In this document: in pieces, positions 15,168 to 24,522 of the stretch | Layout: each line of letters starts with the position of its first letter | Numbering within the stretch: the first letter of the stretch is position 1 | Assembly: GCF_018736065.1 (NCBI RefSeq) | Contig: NZ_CP076128.1 | Coordinates: 620,001-684,000 of the forward strand | DNA: 64,000 nt | Direction of reading: 5' to 3' | Source: Flammeovirga kamogawensis | GTDB taxonomy: Bacteria; Bacteroidota; Bacteroidia; Cytophagales; Flammeovirgaceae | Position numbers and translations under genes: made by a program | Notes under the pieces: model-generated | Told to the model about the DNA's origin: nothing | Database searches by the model: none | What the model saw: only the letters and a program-made list of their open reading frames with translations

Positions 15168-17610
15168 TTAATTTTTGTATTTTTTCTACTTTCAATAATG
15201 AAGCAGGAGGATTATCATAATTTTTAAAATCATCAGTAGTATAGAAGTGTACTTTAAATAGTTTTCCTTCTTCAAAGTAAGGAACCATATTGTCGTAATA
15301 TGGACTGCCAGGGTTGCCAGATTGTCCACCAGGAATTGCTTGGTAACAAACAGGACCATCTTTAGTCATTTCAACTAGCATTCTATAACTTGGTCCATGT
15401 TTTTCTTTCATGGCATTTATGATTCCTTTGTAACCACCAGTTTTCAATTTATTTATTTCAAAACCAGGTAGCCTACCTAAATGGACAATTTTAGTATGTT
15501 TATAATTTGACCAATTTAAGGCTATATCAGCATTTTCTTCCTTCCATTTGTCCACTTTCTTAATTGACAAAACAAAGCTTTCATTAATTAAGTCATCTAT
15601 AGATTCTGATTTTGAAGTTTCTAATTCATCAAAGAAAGAAAAGTTTGGATTGTTCTTTAATAAGTAGAATGTATTTGCTCTTGATGGAATTGCATAAGAT
15701 TTTGTTGGGTGCTCGTGAAATTCATCCCAAACTAATTGCATGATCGTTTTTGCCCATTCTTCAAAATATATAGAATGTATTTCATCAGGGGAGTATTGAT
15801 AGTCCCAATTTCTTAAGAGGTTAAATACACTTTGTTCTTCATCATTCAGTGTTGTAAGATCAATGTGATTTAATAAAAATTGTAAGTTTTCTTCTGCAAA
15901 TAGACTGTAATTATCATTCATCATATTACCCAACTCGTTTACAGTTAGGTCTTTAGCACTATCTAGCAAATCATGAATTCTTCTATTTCTATAATACTCA
16001 TAATATTGTCCATAAGTGTAATAGGGGTAGTTTATCCCAGCAGGGTGCTCATTTGCAGAACTTACATAGCCAATTTTAGGGTCAACAATAGAGATGTTGT
16101 GTTCTTGTGGTATATAATTTTGCCATTTTGTATCCGAACGTGTACCATCAAGAACAAATTTCCCTTGTTCCTTCCATCTATTTGGAAAGCGTGCTTGAAT
16201 ATTCATTGCGATAGTATTTGTATTAGATATGAATGCAAAATTTAATGCAGGTCCAAAAAAGTATTTTAGAGCATTATTAAATTCAGTGTAATCTTTGGCT
16301 TTATTGATTTTGTAGATAGCTTTTAATTCTTTAGATGGGTCGTGACCACTCCATCTTAATGCGTAACCTTGTTTCTGATTAGTTTTTCCAAATGATTTAT
16401 CATAAACAACAGGTCCCCATTTAGTGTACCTCACAGTGTCCATTACAGGATCTTTTTCGCGTACTTTAATTTCTTCTATTCTTAACTCGGCTTTATCCCA
16501 GTAATTATCTATTAGGTAATGAGTTTGACTTTTATCTTGAAATAAAATTTTATACCAATCCCTATCATCTCTTCTTGCACTAGTTACACCCCATGCAATA
16601 TTTTGATTAGCTCCCGTAATAATACATGGAACTCCAGGGATTGACATGCCAAGTGTATTAGATTCTTGGGAAGTTAATTGTATTGAAAACCAGATAGATG
16701 GTAGTGATAGTGTTAAATGAGGGTCATTACAAAGTATTGAATTGCCAGTTTTTGTTTTAAGACCACTAATAGCCCAATTATTACTTCCATTATCAGGGTC
16801 TTCTTTTTCTATAGCGTGCTTTCTTAGACCGGATAACATCTTGTAACCAGTAGGTGCTTTAACTTTTAATGGTATTATATTCGACCAAATTGAATCGTTA
16901 TGAGCAATAGTCTCCTGAAAAGGTAAAATTTCTGGGAATAGTAAATCAAAATTCTTTTTACCAAGAAGTTGTAATGAATTTGAATTTTCAAAATCATTAT
17001 CCGGACCGCTTAAACTATATTGGATATATTTAAATACCAAACCAACTTTTAAAGGAGTCCAATGTTCGGGTTTATAGTTAAAAAATTTGTACTCAACAGG
17101 ATAGTCGGAGTAATTTAATTCATCAATATATGCATTTACACCAGCACAATAAGCATTAATCAAAGAGATCATTTTCTTATCGTTCTTTATAGTTTCTACA
17201 AATTGTTCTGCACCATATTGAAGACCTTGTCTTCTCATTCCTTTATCAAAATCAACTAATTTATCACCTAGAATTTCAGATAAACGGCCAGAAGCAACTT
17301 TAGAAATAAAATCCATTTGCCAAAGTCTATGCCTTGCAGTTATATATCCCTGTAAAAGATATAAGTCATGATCATTTTCTGCATAAACGTGAGGAACAAG
17401 AACTGAATCATAAAATACTGTACCATCAGAAATCATTGTAGGTAAAGTAAGTTTTTCAGGTAATTTTTCATCGCGAACCTCATTTTGCCAAAAGCCTTGG
17501 AAAGGATCTAAAAATCTACCTAATGGAGGTAAACTCTTAATATTTGAATCTAGAGCAACAATACAAAAAAATGTAAAAGCTGAAATAATACCTGCTATAG
17601 AGGATCTCAT
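15160..17610 (-). CDS. Penicillin-acylase-family Ntn hydrolase (peptidase S45)
   Basis: An 816-residue exported enzyme of the self-cleaving penicillin acylase family, which hydrolyses amide bonds of beta-lactams, N-acyl-homoserine lactones or other acylated compounds. An N-terminal hydrophobic segment (about 5-20) directs export. The alpha-chain part contains ENDHDLYLLQGYITARHRLW and SGRLSEILGD. The autoproteolysis site is seen in DNGSNNWAISG, where S276 would become the N-terminal catalytic serine of the beta chain, followed by NDPHLTLSLPSIWF. The C-terminal PGGQSGNPGSPYYDNM is also typical. Length and order fit a complete precursor. The substrate cannot be told from the sequence. Confidence 0.87.
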   Translation of the reverse strand: MRSSIAGIISAFTFFCIVALDSNIKSLPPLGRFLDPFQGFWQNEVRDEKLPEKLTLPTMISDGTVFYDSVLVPHVYAENDHDLYLLQGYITARHRLWQMDFISKVASGRLSEILGDKLVDFDKGMRRQGLQYGAEQFVETIKNDKKMISLINAYCAGVNAYIDELNYSDYPVEYKFFNYKPEHWTPLKVGLVFKYIQYSLSGPDNDFENSNSLQLLGKKNFDLLFPEILPFQETIAHNDSIWSNIIPLKVKAPTGYKMLSGLRKHAIEKEDPDNGSNNWAISGLKTKTGNSILCNDPHLTLSLPSIWFSIQLTSQESNTLGMSIPGVPCIITGANQNIAWGVTSARRDDRDWYKILFQDKSQTHYLIDNYWDKAELRIEEIKVREKDPVMDTVRYTKWGPVVYDKSFGKTNQKQGYALRWSGHDPSKELKAIYKINKAKDYTEFNNALKYFFGPALNFAFISNTNTIAMNIQARFPNRWKEQGKFVLDGTRSDTKWQNYIPQEHNISIVDPKIGYVSSANEHPAGINYPYYTYGQYYEYYRNRRIHDLLDSAKDLTVNELGNMMNDNYSLFAEENLQFLLNHIDLTTLNDEEQSVFNLLRNWDYQYSPDEIHSIYFEEWAKTIMQLVWDEFHEHPTKSYAIPSRANTFYLLKNNPNFSFFDELETSKSESIDDLINESFVLSIKKVDKWKEENADIALNWSNYKHTKIVHLGRLPGFEINKLKTGGYKGIINAMKEKHGPSYRMLVEMTKDGPVCYQAIPGGQSGNPGSPYYDNMVPYFEEGKLFKVHFYTTDDFKNYDNPPASLLKVEKIQKLNE

Positions 17611-17656
17611 GAACTGTATTTGTTATTTTAAATTTAGTCTTACAAAAATACATATT

Positions 17657-18298
17657 TTAGTTGTTACTAATACTAAAATCATTAATTACTTTAGATAACT
17701 GATTAGGTTTTTCGATAATGTATTCAGGCTTACTTTTATTTAATATTTTAGCCGAGTTATATCCCCATGTTACCGCAACAATTGGAACATTACTTTTTTT
17801 GCAAGCTTCAATGTCTCGAACTTCATCACCAATGTATAAAAGCTGATTAGTAGTTGCTCCTTTTATTTTATTTAATAGTGTATGTTTCTTAAACAAAGCA
17901 CTTGATTTATAAATATGTGCAACAAAAGGAGTCATATTATTATTCTCCAGAAAATGTTGTATTGTTTCGCGATTATTACTACTTAATATTTCAATTCTGT
18001 AACCTTTATTATGCAAAAAAATAATTTCACTTTTTATCTGGTTAAAGAGTTCAATTTTATGCATGTTTTTAACCATTTTTCTTTTTACATGAAAAACGAA
18101 AAGTGGGAGTTTCCACCATTTTAAATCAATTAATTTAATAATATCTTTTGCTCCCTTTTCCTTTAAGTCTTCTAAAGTAAATGCATTAATTTTTAGGTTA
18201 TAAAGAGGAGCTAATTCTTCTATAATTGACTTTACAACTTGTATTGAGTCGACAATAGTACCGTCAAAATCAAAAAGTAAAGTGATATTTTTTTTCAT
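17657..18298 (-). CDS. HAD-family hydrolase (phosphoglycolate-phosphatase-like)
   Basis: A 213-residue cytoplasmic phosphatase of the haloacid dehalogenase superfamily. Motif I is LLFDFDGTIVDS (nucleophile D10, acid D12), motif II is the serine of ILSSNN, and motif IV is YIGDEVRDIEACKKS with the acidic metal-binding residues. The helical cap lies between about residues 16 and 85. It resembles Gph/PpaX-type enzymes, but the substrate is not predictable. It lies 46 bp upstream of the acylase gene on the same strand and diverges from the FecCD gene with only 49 bp between starts. Confidence 0.8.
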   Translation of the reverse strand: MKKNITLLFDFDGTIVDSIQVVKSIIEELAPLYNLKINAFTLEDLKEKGAKDIIKLIDLKWWKLPLFVFHVKRKMVKNMHKIELFNQIKSEIIFLHNKGYRIEILSSNNRETIQHFLENNNMTPFVAHIYKSSALFKKHTLLNKIKGATTNQLLYIGDEVRDIEACKKSNVPIVAVTWGYNSAKILNKSKPEYIIEKPNQLSKVINDFSISNN

Positions 18299-18347
18299 TA
18301 TGATAAATCTTATTTAATTATTTTAATCAAATATGTAAGTTCGTGTT

Positions 18348-19382
18348 ATGAATTTGAAAGTAATTGATCTAAAAGTAAAGATTCTACTCTTATGGGTTGC
18401 CATTATTCCATTGTTTATTCTCAATGTAAGTGTTGGGTCAACCCAAATTTCAATTTCTGATATATTTAGTGCATTGTTTCATTCAGAAATAATAGACGAA
18501 GGTGTATATAATATTCTTTGGTTAATTAGAATTCCCAAAGCAATAGTTTCAATTTTGGCAGGAATAGGTTTAGCAGTTAGTGGATTATTAATGCAAGCAT
18601 TATTTAGAAATCCTATGGCAGGACCTTCTGTTCTGGGTATAAACTCTGGAGCTTCTCTTGGAGTGGCACTAATTTCACTTTCCTCAGGAATAGGATTAGG
18701 CGTTAATTCAATATCTTATTTACAAAATTTAGGTGCTTGGTTAACTGTAATAGCATCTTCTGCTGGAGCTGGTTTAGTTATGTTCTTAATATTAATTGTT
18801 GCTCATAAAGTAAAAGATAATGTAGCACTATTAATTGTTGGTATAATGGTAGGCGCATTGGCATCATCTTTAGTAGGAATAGCTCAATACTTTAGTCACC
18901 CAGATCAATTACAAGAGTATATTTTATGGACATTTGGAAGCCTAGGTGGTATTGTTTACGATCAAATTTTGATTTTATCAATTTTGACTTTCCTGGGAAT
19001 ATTGGTCAGTATTTATCTTTGTAAATCAATGAATTTGATGCTTTTAGGTGAACAATATGCTAAAAGTATGGGATTGTCAGTGTCAAAATTTAGGCTTTTG
19101 ACAATATTTTCTGCGAGTATTTTAGCAGGTAGTATTACAGGCTTTTGTGGTCCAATAGGTTTTGTTGGGATCGCAGCACCCCATATTGCTAGAGTTATTT
19201 CTAAAACATCAGATCACTTTAAATTATTACCGCTAAGTGCGGTAGTTGGTGCTGGAGGATTATTAATTTGTGACATTATATCACATATAAACAGTTCTGG
19301 TGTTGTTTTGCCAATCAATTCTATCACTTCTTTAATTGGAGCTCCAATTGTGATATTAGCCATGTTAAAAGGACGAAAATAA
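18348..19382 (+). CDS. FecCD-family ABC transporter permease
   Basis: A 344-residue inner-membrane permease of the BtuC/FecCD/HmuU family, which imports iron-siderophore, heme or cobalamin. Family segments are IRIPKAIVSILAGIGLAVSG, MQALFRNPMAGPSVLGINSG, LWTFGSLGG, the coupling-helix region LGEQYAKSMGLSVSKFR, and GFCGPIGFVGIAAPHIARVI. About ten hydrophobic helices are visible. Its stop and the start of the ATPase gene overlap (TAATG), so the two are coupled. No binding protein is adjacent. The substrate is uncertain, with heme, siderophore and cobalamin all possible. Confidence 0.88.
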   Translation: MNLKVIDLKVKILLLWVAIIPLFILNVSVGSTQISISDIFSALFHSEIIDEGVYNILWLIRIPKAIVSILAGIGLAVSGLLMQALFRNPMAGPSVLGINSGASLGVALISLSSGIGLGVNSISYLQNLGAWLTVIASSAGAGLVMFLILIVAHKVKDNVALLIVGIMVGALASSLVGIAQYFSHPDQLQEYILWTFGSLGGIVYDQILILSILTFLGILVSIYLCKSMNLMLLGEQYAKSMGLSVSKFRLLTIFSASILAGSITGFCGPIGFVGIAAPHIARVISKTSDHFKLLPLSAVVGAGGLLICDIISHINSSGVVLPINSITSLIGAPIVILAMLKGRK

Positions 19383-20434
19383 TGGGAAATGATATTGTTC
19401 TTAAAAGTACAAGCTTAAAGACAGGTTATTACAATAAAAATAAAGTAAAAACTGTAATTGGTGATTTTAAGAATTTAACCTTAGAAAAAGGAGATTTTAT
19501 TGCTCTTTTAGGACCGAATGGTGTTGGTAAATCTACATTACTAAAAACATTATCTGGAGAACTTTTGCCTATTAGTGGTAGCATAATAATAGATAATAGA
19601 AATATTTTAGATTATTCTAATATTGAAAAATCTAAAGTGTTAAGTTTCGTTTTTTCAAATGTTCAAATTGTAGGAAACTTATCTGTTAAAGAAACAGTAA
19701 TGATGGGGCGTTATCCCTACGTGAATTGGTGGGGTAAGTTATCTCCAAAAGATGATGCGTTAGTTATTCAAGCACTTGAAGATGTGGGAGCTATACATCT
19801 TATTGAAAGAAAAATAACTCAGTTAAGTGACGGGGAACGACAGAAAGTAATGATTGCACGAGCAATAGCTCAAGATACCCCATTAATATTGCTTGATGAA
19901 CCAACGGCACATTTAGATTTAATTAATAGAATTGAAATATTTCAATTATTGAAAAGGATAGCACGCAAACATCAAAAGTCAATACTATTATCAACTCATG
20001 AAGTAGAGATGTCCTTACAAATAGCTGATAAAATGTGGATACTTGAAAATGGTAAGTGTACTATAGGTACACCAGATGCAATTATTTCTGAAGGTGAAAT
20101 TGAACGGGTATTTAGTAATAAGAACATTGGTTTTGATACTAATCAAGGTACTTTTAATTATTGTGCAGACAAAACGTTATTCTCTTATAATATTTCAATT
20201 GATTCTAACGTTGAAATAACTGAAGAAACAAGATTAAGAATCTCTTGGGTTGAGAAAAAATTCTTATCTGAGGGATGTGTTAGATCGGATACACCAGACT
20301 TTATTATTCATCTTATTTTAGATAACAATAGTAAAAATTTGGTATGGGATATTTCTTATTTAAACACAAATAAGAGGTGTGAAATGGATGGTCTTGATCT
20401 TTTTAAGACGATTCTTAAACTATATACACGATAA
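19382..20434 (+). CDS. ABC transporter ATPase (FhuC/HmuV/BtuD type) with C-terminal extension
   Basis: The ATPase partner of the preceding permease, 350 residues. Walker A is GPNGVGKST (44-52), the Q-loop region is SFVFSNVQ, the signature is LSDGE (148-152), Walker B is LILLDEP (168-174) and the switch histidine is in LLSTHEVEMSL. Standard FhuC-like subunits are about 255-265 residues. Here about 100 more follow (from about 245), with a pattern of alternating strands (LRISWVEKKFL, PDFIIHLILDN, LVWDISYL) and a helix at the end. I do not recognise this extension. The stop codon lies inside the left arm of the terminator hairpin. Confidence 0.85.
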   Translation: MGNDIVLKSTSLKTGYYNKNKVKTVIGDFKNLTLEKGDFIALLGPNGVGKSTLLKTLSGELLPISGSIIIDNRNILDYSNIEKSKVLSFVFSNVQIVGNLSVKETVMMGRYPYVNWWGKLSPKDDALVIQALEDVGAIHLIERKITQLSDGERQKVMIARAIAQDTPLILLDEPTAHLDLINRIEIFQLLKRIARKHQKSILLSTHEVEMSLQIADKMWILENGKCTIGTPDAIISEGEIERVFSNKNIGFDTNQGTFNYCADKTLFSYNISIDSNVEITEETRLRISWVEKKFLSEGCVRSDTPDFIIHLILDNNSKNLVWDISYLNTNKRCEMDGLDLFKTILKLYTR

Positions 20435-20466
20435 GTTGTGATATTTGGATTTTATCGTGTATTTTT
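20424..20466 (+). terminator. Intrinsic terminator overlapping the ATPase stop
   Basis: ATACACGATAA (20424-20434) pairs with TTATCGTGTAT (20452-20462) and is followed by Ts. The TAA stop of the ATPase gene is the last part of the left arm, so ribosomes finishing translation would cover the hairpin. Confidence 0.75.
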
Positions 20467-20508
20467 CTGATAGATAAACTCTAAACTTTTTAATCATTTA
20501 CTATTCTA

Positions 20509-23199
20509 ATGATCAGTAAAAGAAATTTTTTTAATAAACTACTTGCATTATCCTTACTTCTTATCTCATTTGGACTACATGCTCAAGATAATGTAAAAGG
20601 TGTGGTGGTTGATGAAGATCAGCAACCAATATCTTTAGCCGATGTGTATATAGATGGCATAAAGAAGACTACAACAAACTATGACGGTGAGTTTATAGTT
20701 GAAAATGTTAAAGTTTCAAGTTTACGTAATCTTAATGTAATTAAAAGAGGTTACAAGATGCAAACTTGGGCTAAGGATGGTAAAAACTCTATTAAGGTAT
20801 TACTTTCTTATGCTCCAGTATTTATAAATGGTACTGCTTTAAAAGGAGGGAAGCCAATAAGAAATACCTACATTAAAATAAGTGGACAAAAGTTTCAGGC
20901 TTCTAAAACAAACTCTAAAGGTAAGTTTCAGTTAAAAGTTGATAGAAACTTTAAAGTAAAAGCAAGTACTGTATTTCTTGTAGATGGTGACCCTGTAAAG
21001 TCACAATATTATAACTACAATAAGTCTGCAAATGTTGTTGTTATTAATATGCCTGGCCCAGTTACTTCTGTAAAAGAGGTTGTTGCCAAACAAACTACAG
21101 AAACAACAAAAACGAATTCAACAAACCAAAAGAAAATTTCTCAACCGAGTCAAGTTGTAATAGACGAAGATGAGATAACAATAGACCCAATACTGGTTGT
21201 TGTTGTTTATGATGATGATATTTCACCAGCTGATAGTCTAGATGTAACTATCAATGAAAAACACTTCTTGACTGATGTTAATGGAGAATTTGAAGTATAT
21301 GCTGATTCAATAGACGCAAATAATTTTGTAATTGATGATTATAAAATCATTAAAACAAAATATGATTATCAAGATAATTACATGTTTGTGTATATCAGTA
21401 ATGGCGATGACGATCAAAGAAATAAAGGTGCAAATATTGAATACACAGAAAATTTCCAAACCGTATTTAATACTTTGGAGGCTGAAAAGCAGATTTTACA
21501 AGAGACGGGTGTTTCTTTAAGAAAAGAGATTCAGAAAATTTCTGAGAAACTAGATAAAGACGCAAATGCTAAAAATAAAAAAGCGTTGGAGTCTTATTTA
21601 GAAAGGTTGACCACTTCTTTAATTGAAAATGAACTTGCTTACGAAGATGCTCAATACAAGACAAATCAAATGATGTCTCGTATGAGAACTCAAATTGATC
21701 AGCAAGAAACAGCAATTGAACAAATTGAAGAAGAAAAAGAAGAGGTTGAAACAGAAAGAATGTTGTATTTTATTATTGCAACAATCTCATTGTTTTTAAT
21801 TTTCATCTTCTATAAAAACTCTCAAAAATTAAAAGAACAAAGAGATGACCTTCAGGAAATTACAGAGCGTTTAGAACAAGCAAAAGACGATGTAGTCAAA
21901 TCGCATGAAGAAATGCTATCTGTAAAAGATATTGGTCAGAAATTTACTGCTACTTTGGATTTTGAAACGCATATGTTGGATTTACAAGAAAGCGTTTCCG
22001 AATTACTTCCTGCAGATACATTTGGAATAGGAGTATATAATACTTTAGAAAGAAGATTAGAATTTAGAAATCAAATTTCTGATTCTGGGTTAGATACTTA
22101 TTTCTCTGAATCAATTGATAATGCTTATAGCTTAGCTGCATGGTGTTTTAATAATGAAGTTGAGTTAATAATTAATGATTACGACTCGGAGAATACTTTA
22201 TATATACCTCAAACAAAAGAGAAATCATTATCCGTAAATAAATCATTGATTTATATGCCATTAATGGTAGAAGCTAAAGTAGTTGGTATTATTACAATGC
22301 AGACTAAAGAGGTAAATAAATATAAGGATGTAAATATTTCTATTTTGAAATCGTTAGCTTCTTATGCATCTATTGCGGTATCAAATTACATTGCATATAA
22401 GGAATTAAAAGAGAAAAATAAGAGTATTACGGATAGTATGCGCTATGCAAAAACAATTCAAAATGCTATTCTTCCTTCTAATTCATTACTTAAAGATAAT
22501 TTTGAGGATTATTTCTTATTGTACCGTTCTAAAGAGATTGTTTCAGGAGACTTTTATTGGTTTAAAAGAACAGAAATCAACGGTGTTGTTAAGAAATTTG
22601 TAGCAGTTGTAGATTGTACAGGACATGGTGTTCCGGGTGCATTCATGTCTATGATTGGTAATGCTTTGTTAAACGATATAGTTAATGTTAAAGGAGTTTC
22701 TGACACTGTAGATATTCTTAATGCATTAAACGAGGGTGTTAAAGAGTCACTTCAACAAGAGAATTCTTTAAACGATGATGGAATGGATATCGCATTAATT
22801 TGTATTGAAGATGGAGCAAATGAAAATGAAAAATTAATTCAATTTTCAGGAGCAAAACGTCCTTTATACATCTTTAGAAACGAAACATCTACCCTTGAAG
22901 TTGTTTCAGGTGCATCTAAATCAGTTGGTTACACAAACCGTAAGAAGAAAGAATTCAATTCTCGAGATATTAAATTGTTTAAGGGTGATATTGTCTACTT
23001 ATGTAGCGATGGTTACGTTGATCAGAATAATCAGAACCGAGAAAAAATAGGTACTTTAAGATTGAAAGCATTGTTAGAACAGAATGCGATTTCTACAATG
23101 GATCAGCAAAAAGAAGTCTTAGAGGCAGAATTAGAGCAACATCAAATTGGTGGTGTTGAACAACGAGATGATATTACAATAATTGGATTGAAAGTCTAA
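20509..23199 (+). CDS. Membrane SpoIIE-type PP2C phosphatase with exported N-terminal domains and GAF
   Basis: An 896-residue protein. It has a signal peptide (to about residue 25, LHAQ), a carboxypeptidase-regulatory-like domain (DNVKGVVVDEDQQPISLADV), a second similar repeat (about 105-180), a linker and third strand-rich segment (about 215-300), a coiled coil (about 310-415), a membrane helix (about 420-437), a GAF domain (about 485-630), the helix KNKSITDSMRYAKTIQNAIL, and a C-terminal SpoIIE/PP2C domain. Metal-binding residues are seen in GDFYWF, VVDCTGHGVPGAFMSMIGN and QRDDITIIGLKV. Such phosphatases usually dephosphorylate anti-anti-sigma factors, but no such partner is in the window. 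Confidence 0.85.
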   Translation: MISKRNFFNKLLALSLLLISFGLHAQDNVKGVVVDEDQQPISLADVYIDGIKKTTTNYDGEFIVENVKVSSLRNLNVIKRGYKMQTWAKDGKNSIKVLLSYAPVFINGTALKGGKPIRNTYIKISGQKFQASKTNSKGKFQLKVDRNFKVKASTVFLVDGDPVKSQYYNYNKSANVVVINMPGPVTSVKEVVAKQTTETTKTNSTNQKKISQPSQVVIDEDEITIDPILVVVVYDDDISPADSLDVTINEKHFLTDVNGEFEVYADSIDANNFVIDDYKIIKTKYDYQDNYMFVYISNGDDDQRNKGANIEYTENFQTVFNTLEAEKQILQETGVSLRKEIQKISEKLDKDANAKNKKALESYLERLTTSLIENELAYEDAQYKTNQMMSRMRTQIDQQETAIEQIEEEKEEVETERMLYFIIATISLFLIFIFYKNSQKLKEQRDDLQEITERLEQAKDDVVKSHEEMLSVKDIGQKFTATLDFETHMLDLQESVSELLPADTFGIGVYNTLERRLEFRNQISDSGLDTYFSESIDNAYSLAAWCFNNEVELIINDYDSENTLYIPQTKEKSLSVNKSLIYMPLMVEAKVVGIITMQTKEVNKYKDVNISILKSLASYASIAVSNYIAYKELKEKNKSITDSMRYAKTIQNAILPSNSLLKDNFEDYFLLYRSKEIVSGDFYWFKRTEINGVVKKFVAVVDCTGHGVPGAFMSMIGNALLNDIVNVKGVSDTVDILNALNEGVKESLQQENSLNDDGMDIALICIEDGANENEKLIQFSGAKRPLYIFRNETSTLEVVSGASKSVGYTNRKKKEFNSRDIKLFKGDIVYLCSDGYVDQNNQNREKIGTLRLKALLEQNAISTMDQQKEVLEAELEQHQIGGVEQRDDITIIGLKV

Positions 23200-23220
23200 T
23201 ATTGTTGTTTTATATAAATT

Positions 23221-23260
23221 AAATAGGCTATCTCATTAAGTATGGGATAGCCTATTTTTT
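23221..23260 (+). terminator. Intrinsic terminator after the SpoIIE gene
   Basis: AAATAGGCTATC (23221-23232) and GATAGCCTATTT (23246-23257), with further imperfect pairing inside, followed by a T run. Confidence 0.85.
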
Positions 23261-23297
23261 ATATGGTTAGTTTCTTTGTAACTCTAATAAATAATTC

Positions 23298-24407
23298 TTA
23301 ATTCTTCTCTTTTTTATAAGGGCCAGATTTTAAAATTCTATCTTTCTTATCAAATACCCAGTCAAGAGGAGCGACTTTCCAATTAAACCTTCTGACAATA
23401 TTAAAACGATACTGTCCCATCCAATAGAGGCTCATATTTTTCTCACTTGTGGTAATATTATAGGATTCTAAAACAAAGGATCCTCCGACATAAGTTTTTT
23501 CTGAATTATAGCCAAGAGCAACTTTTGAGTTGATTTTGATACCACCTTTCCATGCAGTCTCATTAACTTTACCTTTTTGTGTTTCATAATACGAGTGACC
23601 AAACGTAGCACCATAACCAAGAGCAGCAGCTGCCGTTATAAAAAAACGTTTAAAAAGGATTAATGATTGAGCATAACCAGCAGTAATACCCATACTTCCG
23701 TACCATCCTTCTACAATATTTGATGAAAGTAAATATTCATTTCGAATATATTCTGGTATCAGAGAAGAGTCTGCTTTAATTCTTACAAAATTAATGTAAG
23801 GACCATAAATCAAAGAACCAGCAGTTTTCTTCTGCACTTCTGTTTGAGCAAATGCAGCTCTAAAAGAGAATTTTTCGTGATTATGAATTTTTAATACAGA
23901 AACACCAACAGTGTGAATTTTCATATCTCCTCTTAACTCTATTGGTTCGGTGTTATTTGGAGGATTATCTCTATTAAGTTCACTAATGTAAAACCCTTTA
24001 TAGAATTGTAAGCCTAAATCAAAAGCATATTTCCTACCATAAACATAAGACCTCATATCAAGCTTTTGCGTCTCTCCAAATTTGTCATTATCGTTATTAA
24101 TTGCAGGTAAATTAAGGCCAATATTGATACCTAAACCTTTATAGTTGAATCCAAATCCAACATTTAAATTGCCATTTGGTGTATATGTAAGGTTTTCATT
24201 ACCTTGTTCATCTGCATTTACAATTAGTTCATTGAATTTATAAACAGTATATAGTCTTAAATGCAGTTGTTCATTGTAAGAAATATAATATGTTGTATCA
24301 TGATCTGTTGGGTGATTATCATAGAATTCCTGAGCCAATGATGAATTAGAACTACCCAAAAACAAAAGGAAACTAGAAATTAGGGCGAAAACGAATATAT
24401 TCTTCAA
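23298..24407 (-). CDS. DUF4421-type outer-membrane protein, copy A
   Basis: A 369-residue exported protein starting at TTG (24407-24405); no ATG in frame lies near it, and the TTG gives the signal peptide MKNIFVFALISSFLLFLGSS ending at LAQ. The body has the pattern DTTYYISYNEQLHLRLYTVY, then PNGNLNVGFGFNYKGLGINI and SYVYGRKYAFDLGLQFYKGF, typical of the DUF4421 family as I recall it, with alternating aromatic strands suggesting a beta-barrel. The function is unknown. It is clearly paralogous to the neighbouring gene upstream (copy B), so the pair arose by tandem duplication. Confidence 0.65.
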   Translation of the reverse strand: MKNIFVFALISSFLLFLGSSNSSLAQEFYDNHPTDHDTTYYISYNEQLHLRLYTVYKFNELIVNADEQGNENLTYTPNGNLNVGFGFNYKGLGINIGLNLPAINNDNDKFGETQKLDMRSYVYGRKYAFDLGLQFYKGFYISELNRDNPPNNTEPIELRGDMKIHTVGVSVLKIHNHEKFSFRAAFAQTEVQKKTAGSLIYGPYINFVRIKADSSLIPEYIRNEYLLSSNIVEGWYGSMGITAGYAQSLILFKRFFITAAAALGYGATFGHSYYETQKGKVNETAWKGGIKINSKVALGYNSEKTYVGGSFVLESYNITTSEKNMSLYWMGQYRFNIVRRFNWKVAPLDWVFDKKDRILKSGPYKKEKN

Positions 24408-24522
24408 TAGAATTTGGAGTCATGATGAAAAGAAGATCTTTTAAATTGTATACAAATTTAAATCAATCAGCTTTGACCTCAAAATGAAAGAGATGTTATA
24501 TTTAACAAATTTTTAAAAATCA

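Noticed and set aside
15973-16245. + strand ORF inside the penicillin-acylase gene
   Set aside because: Antisense shadow with an unlikely composition; the acylase motifs are continuous on the minus strand.
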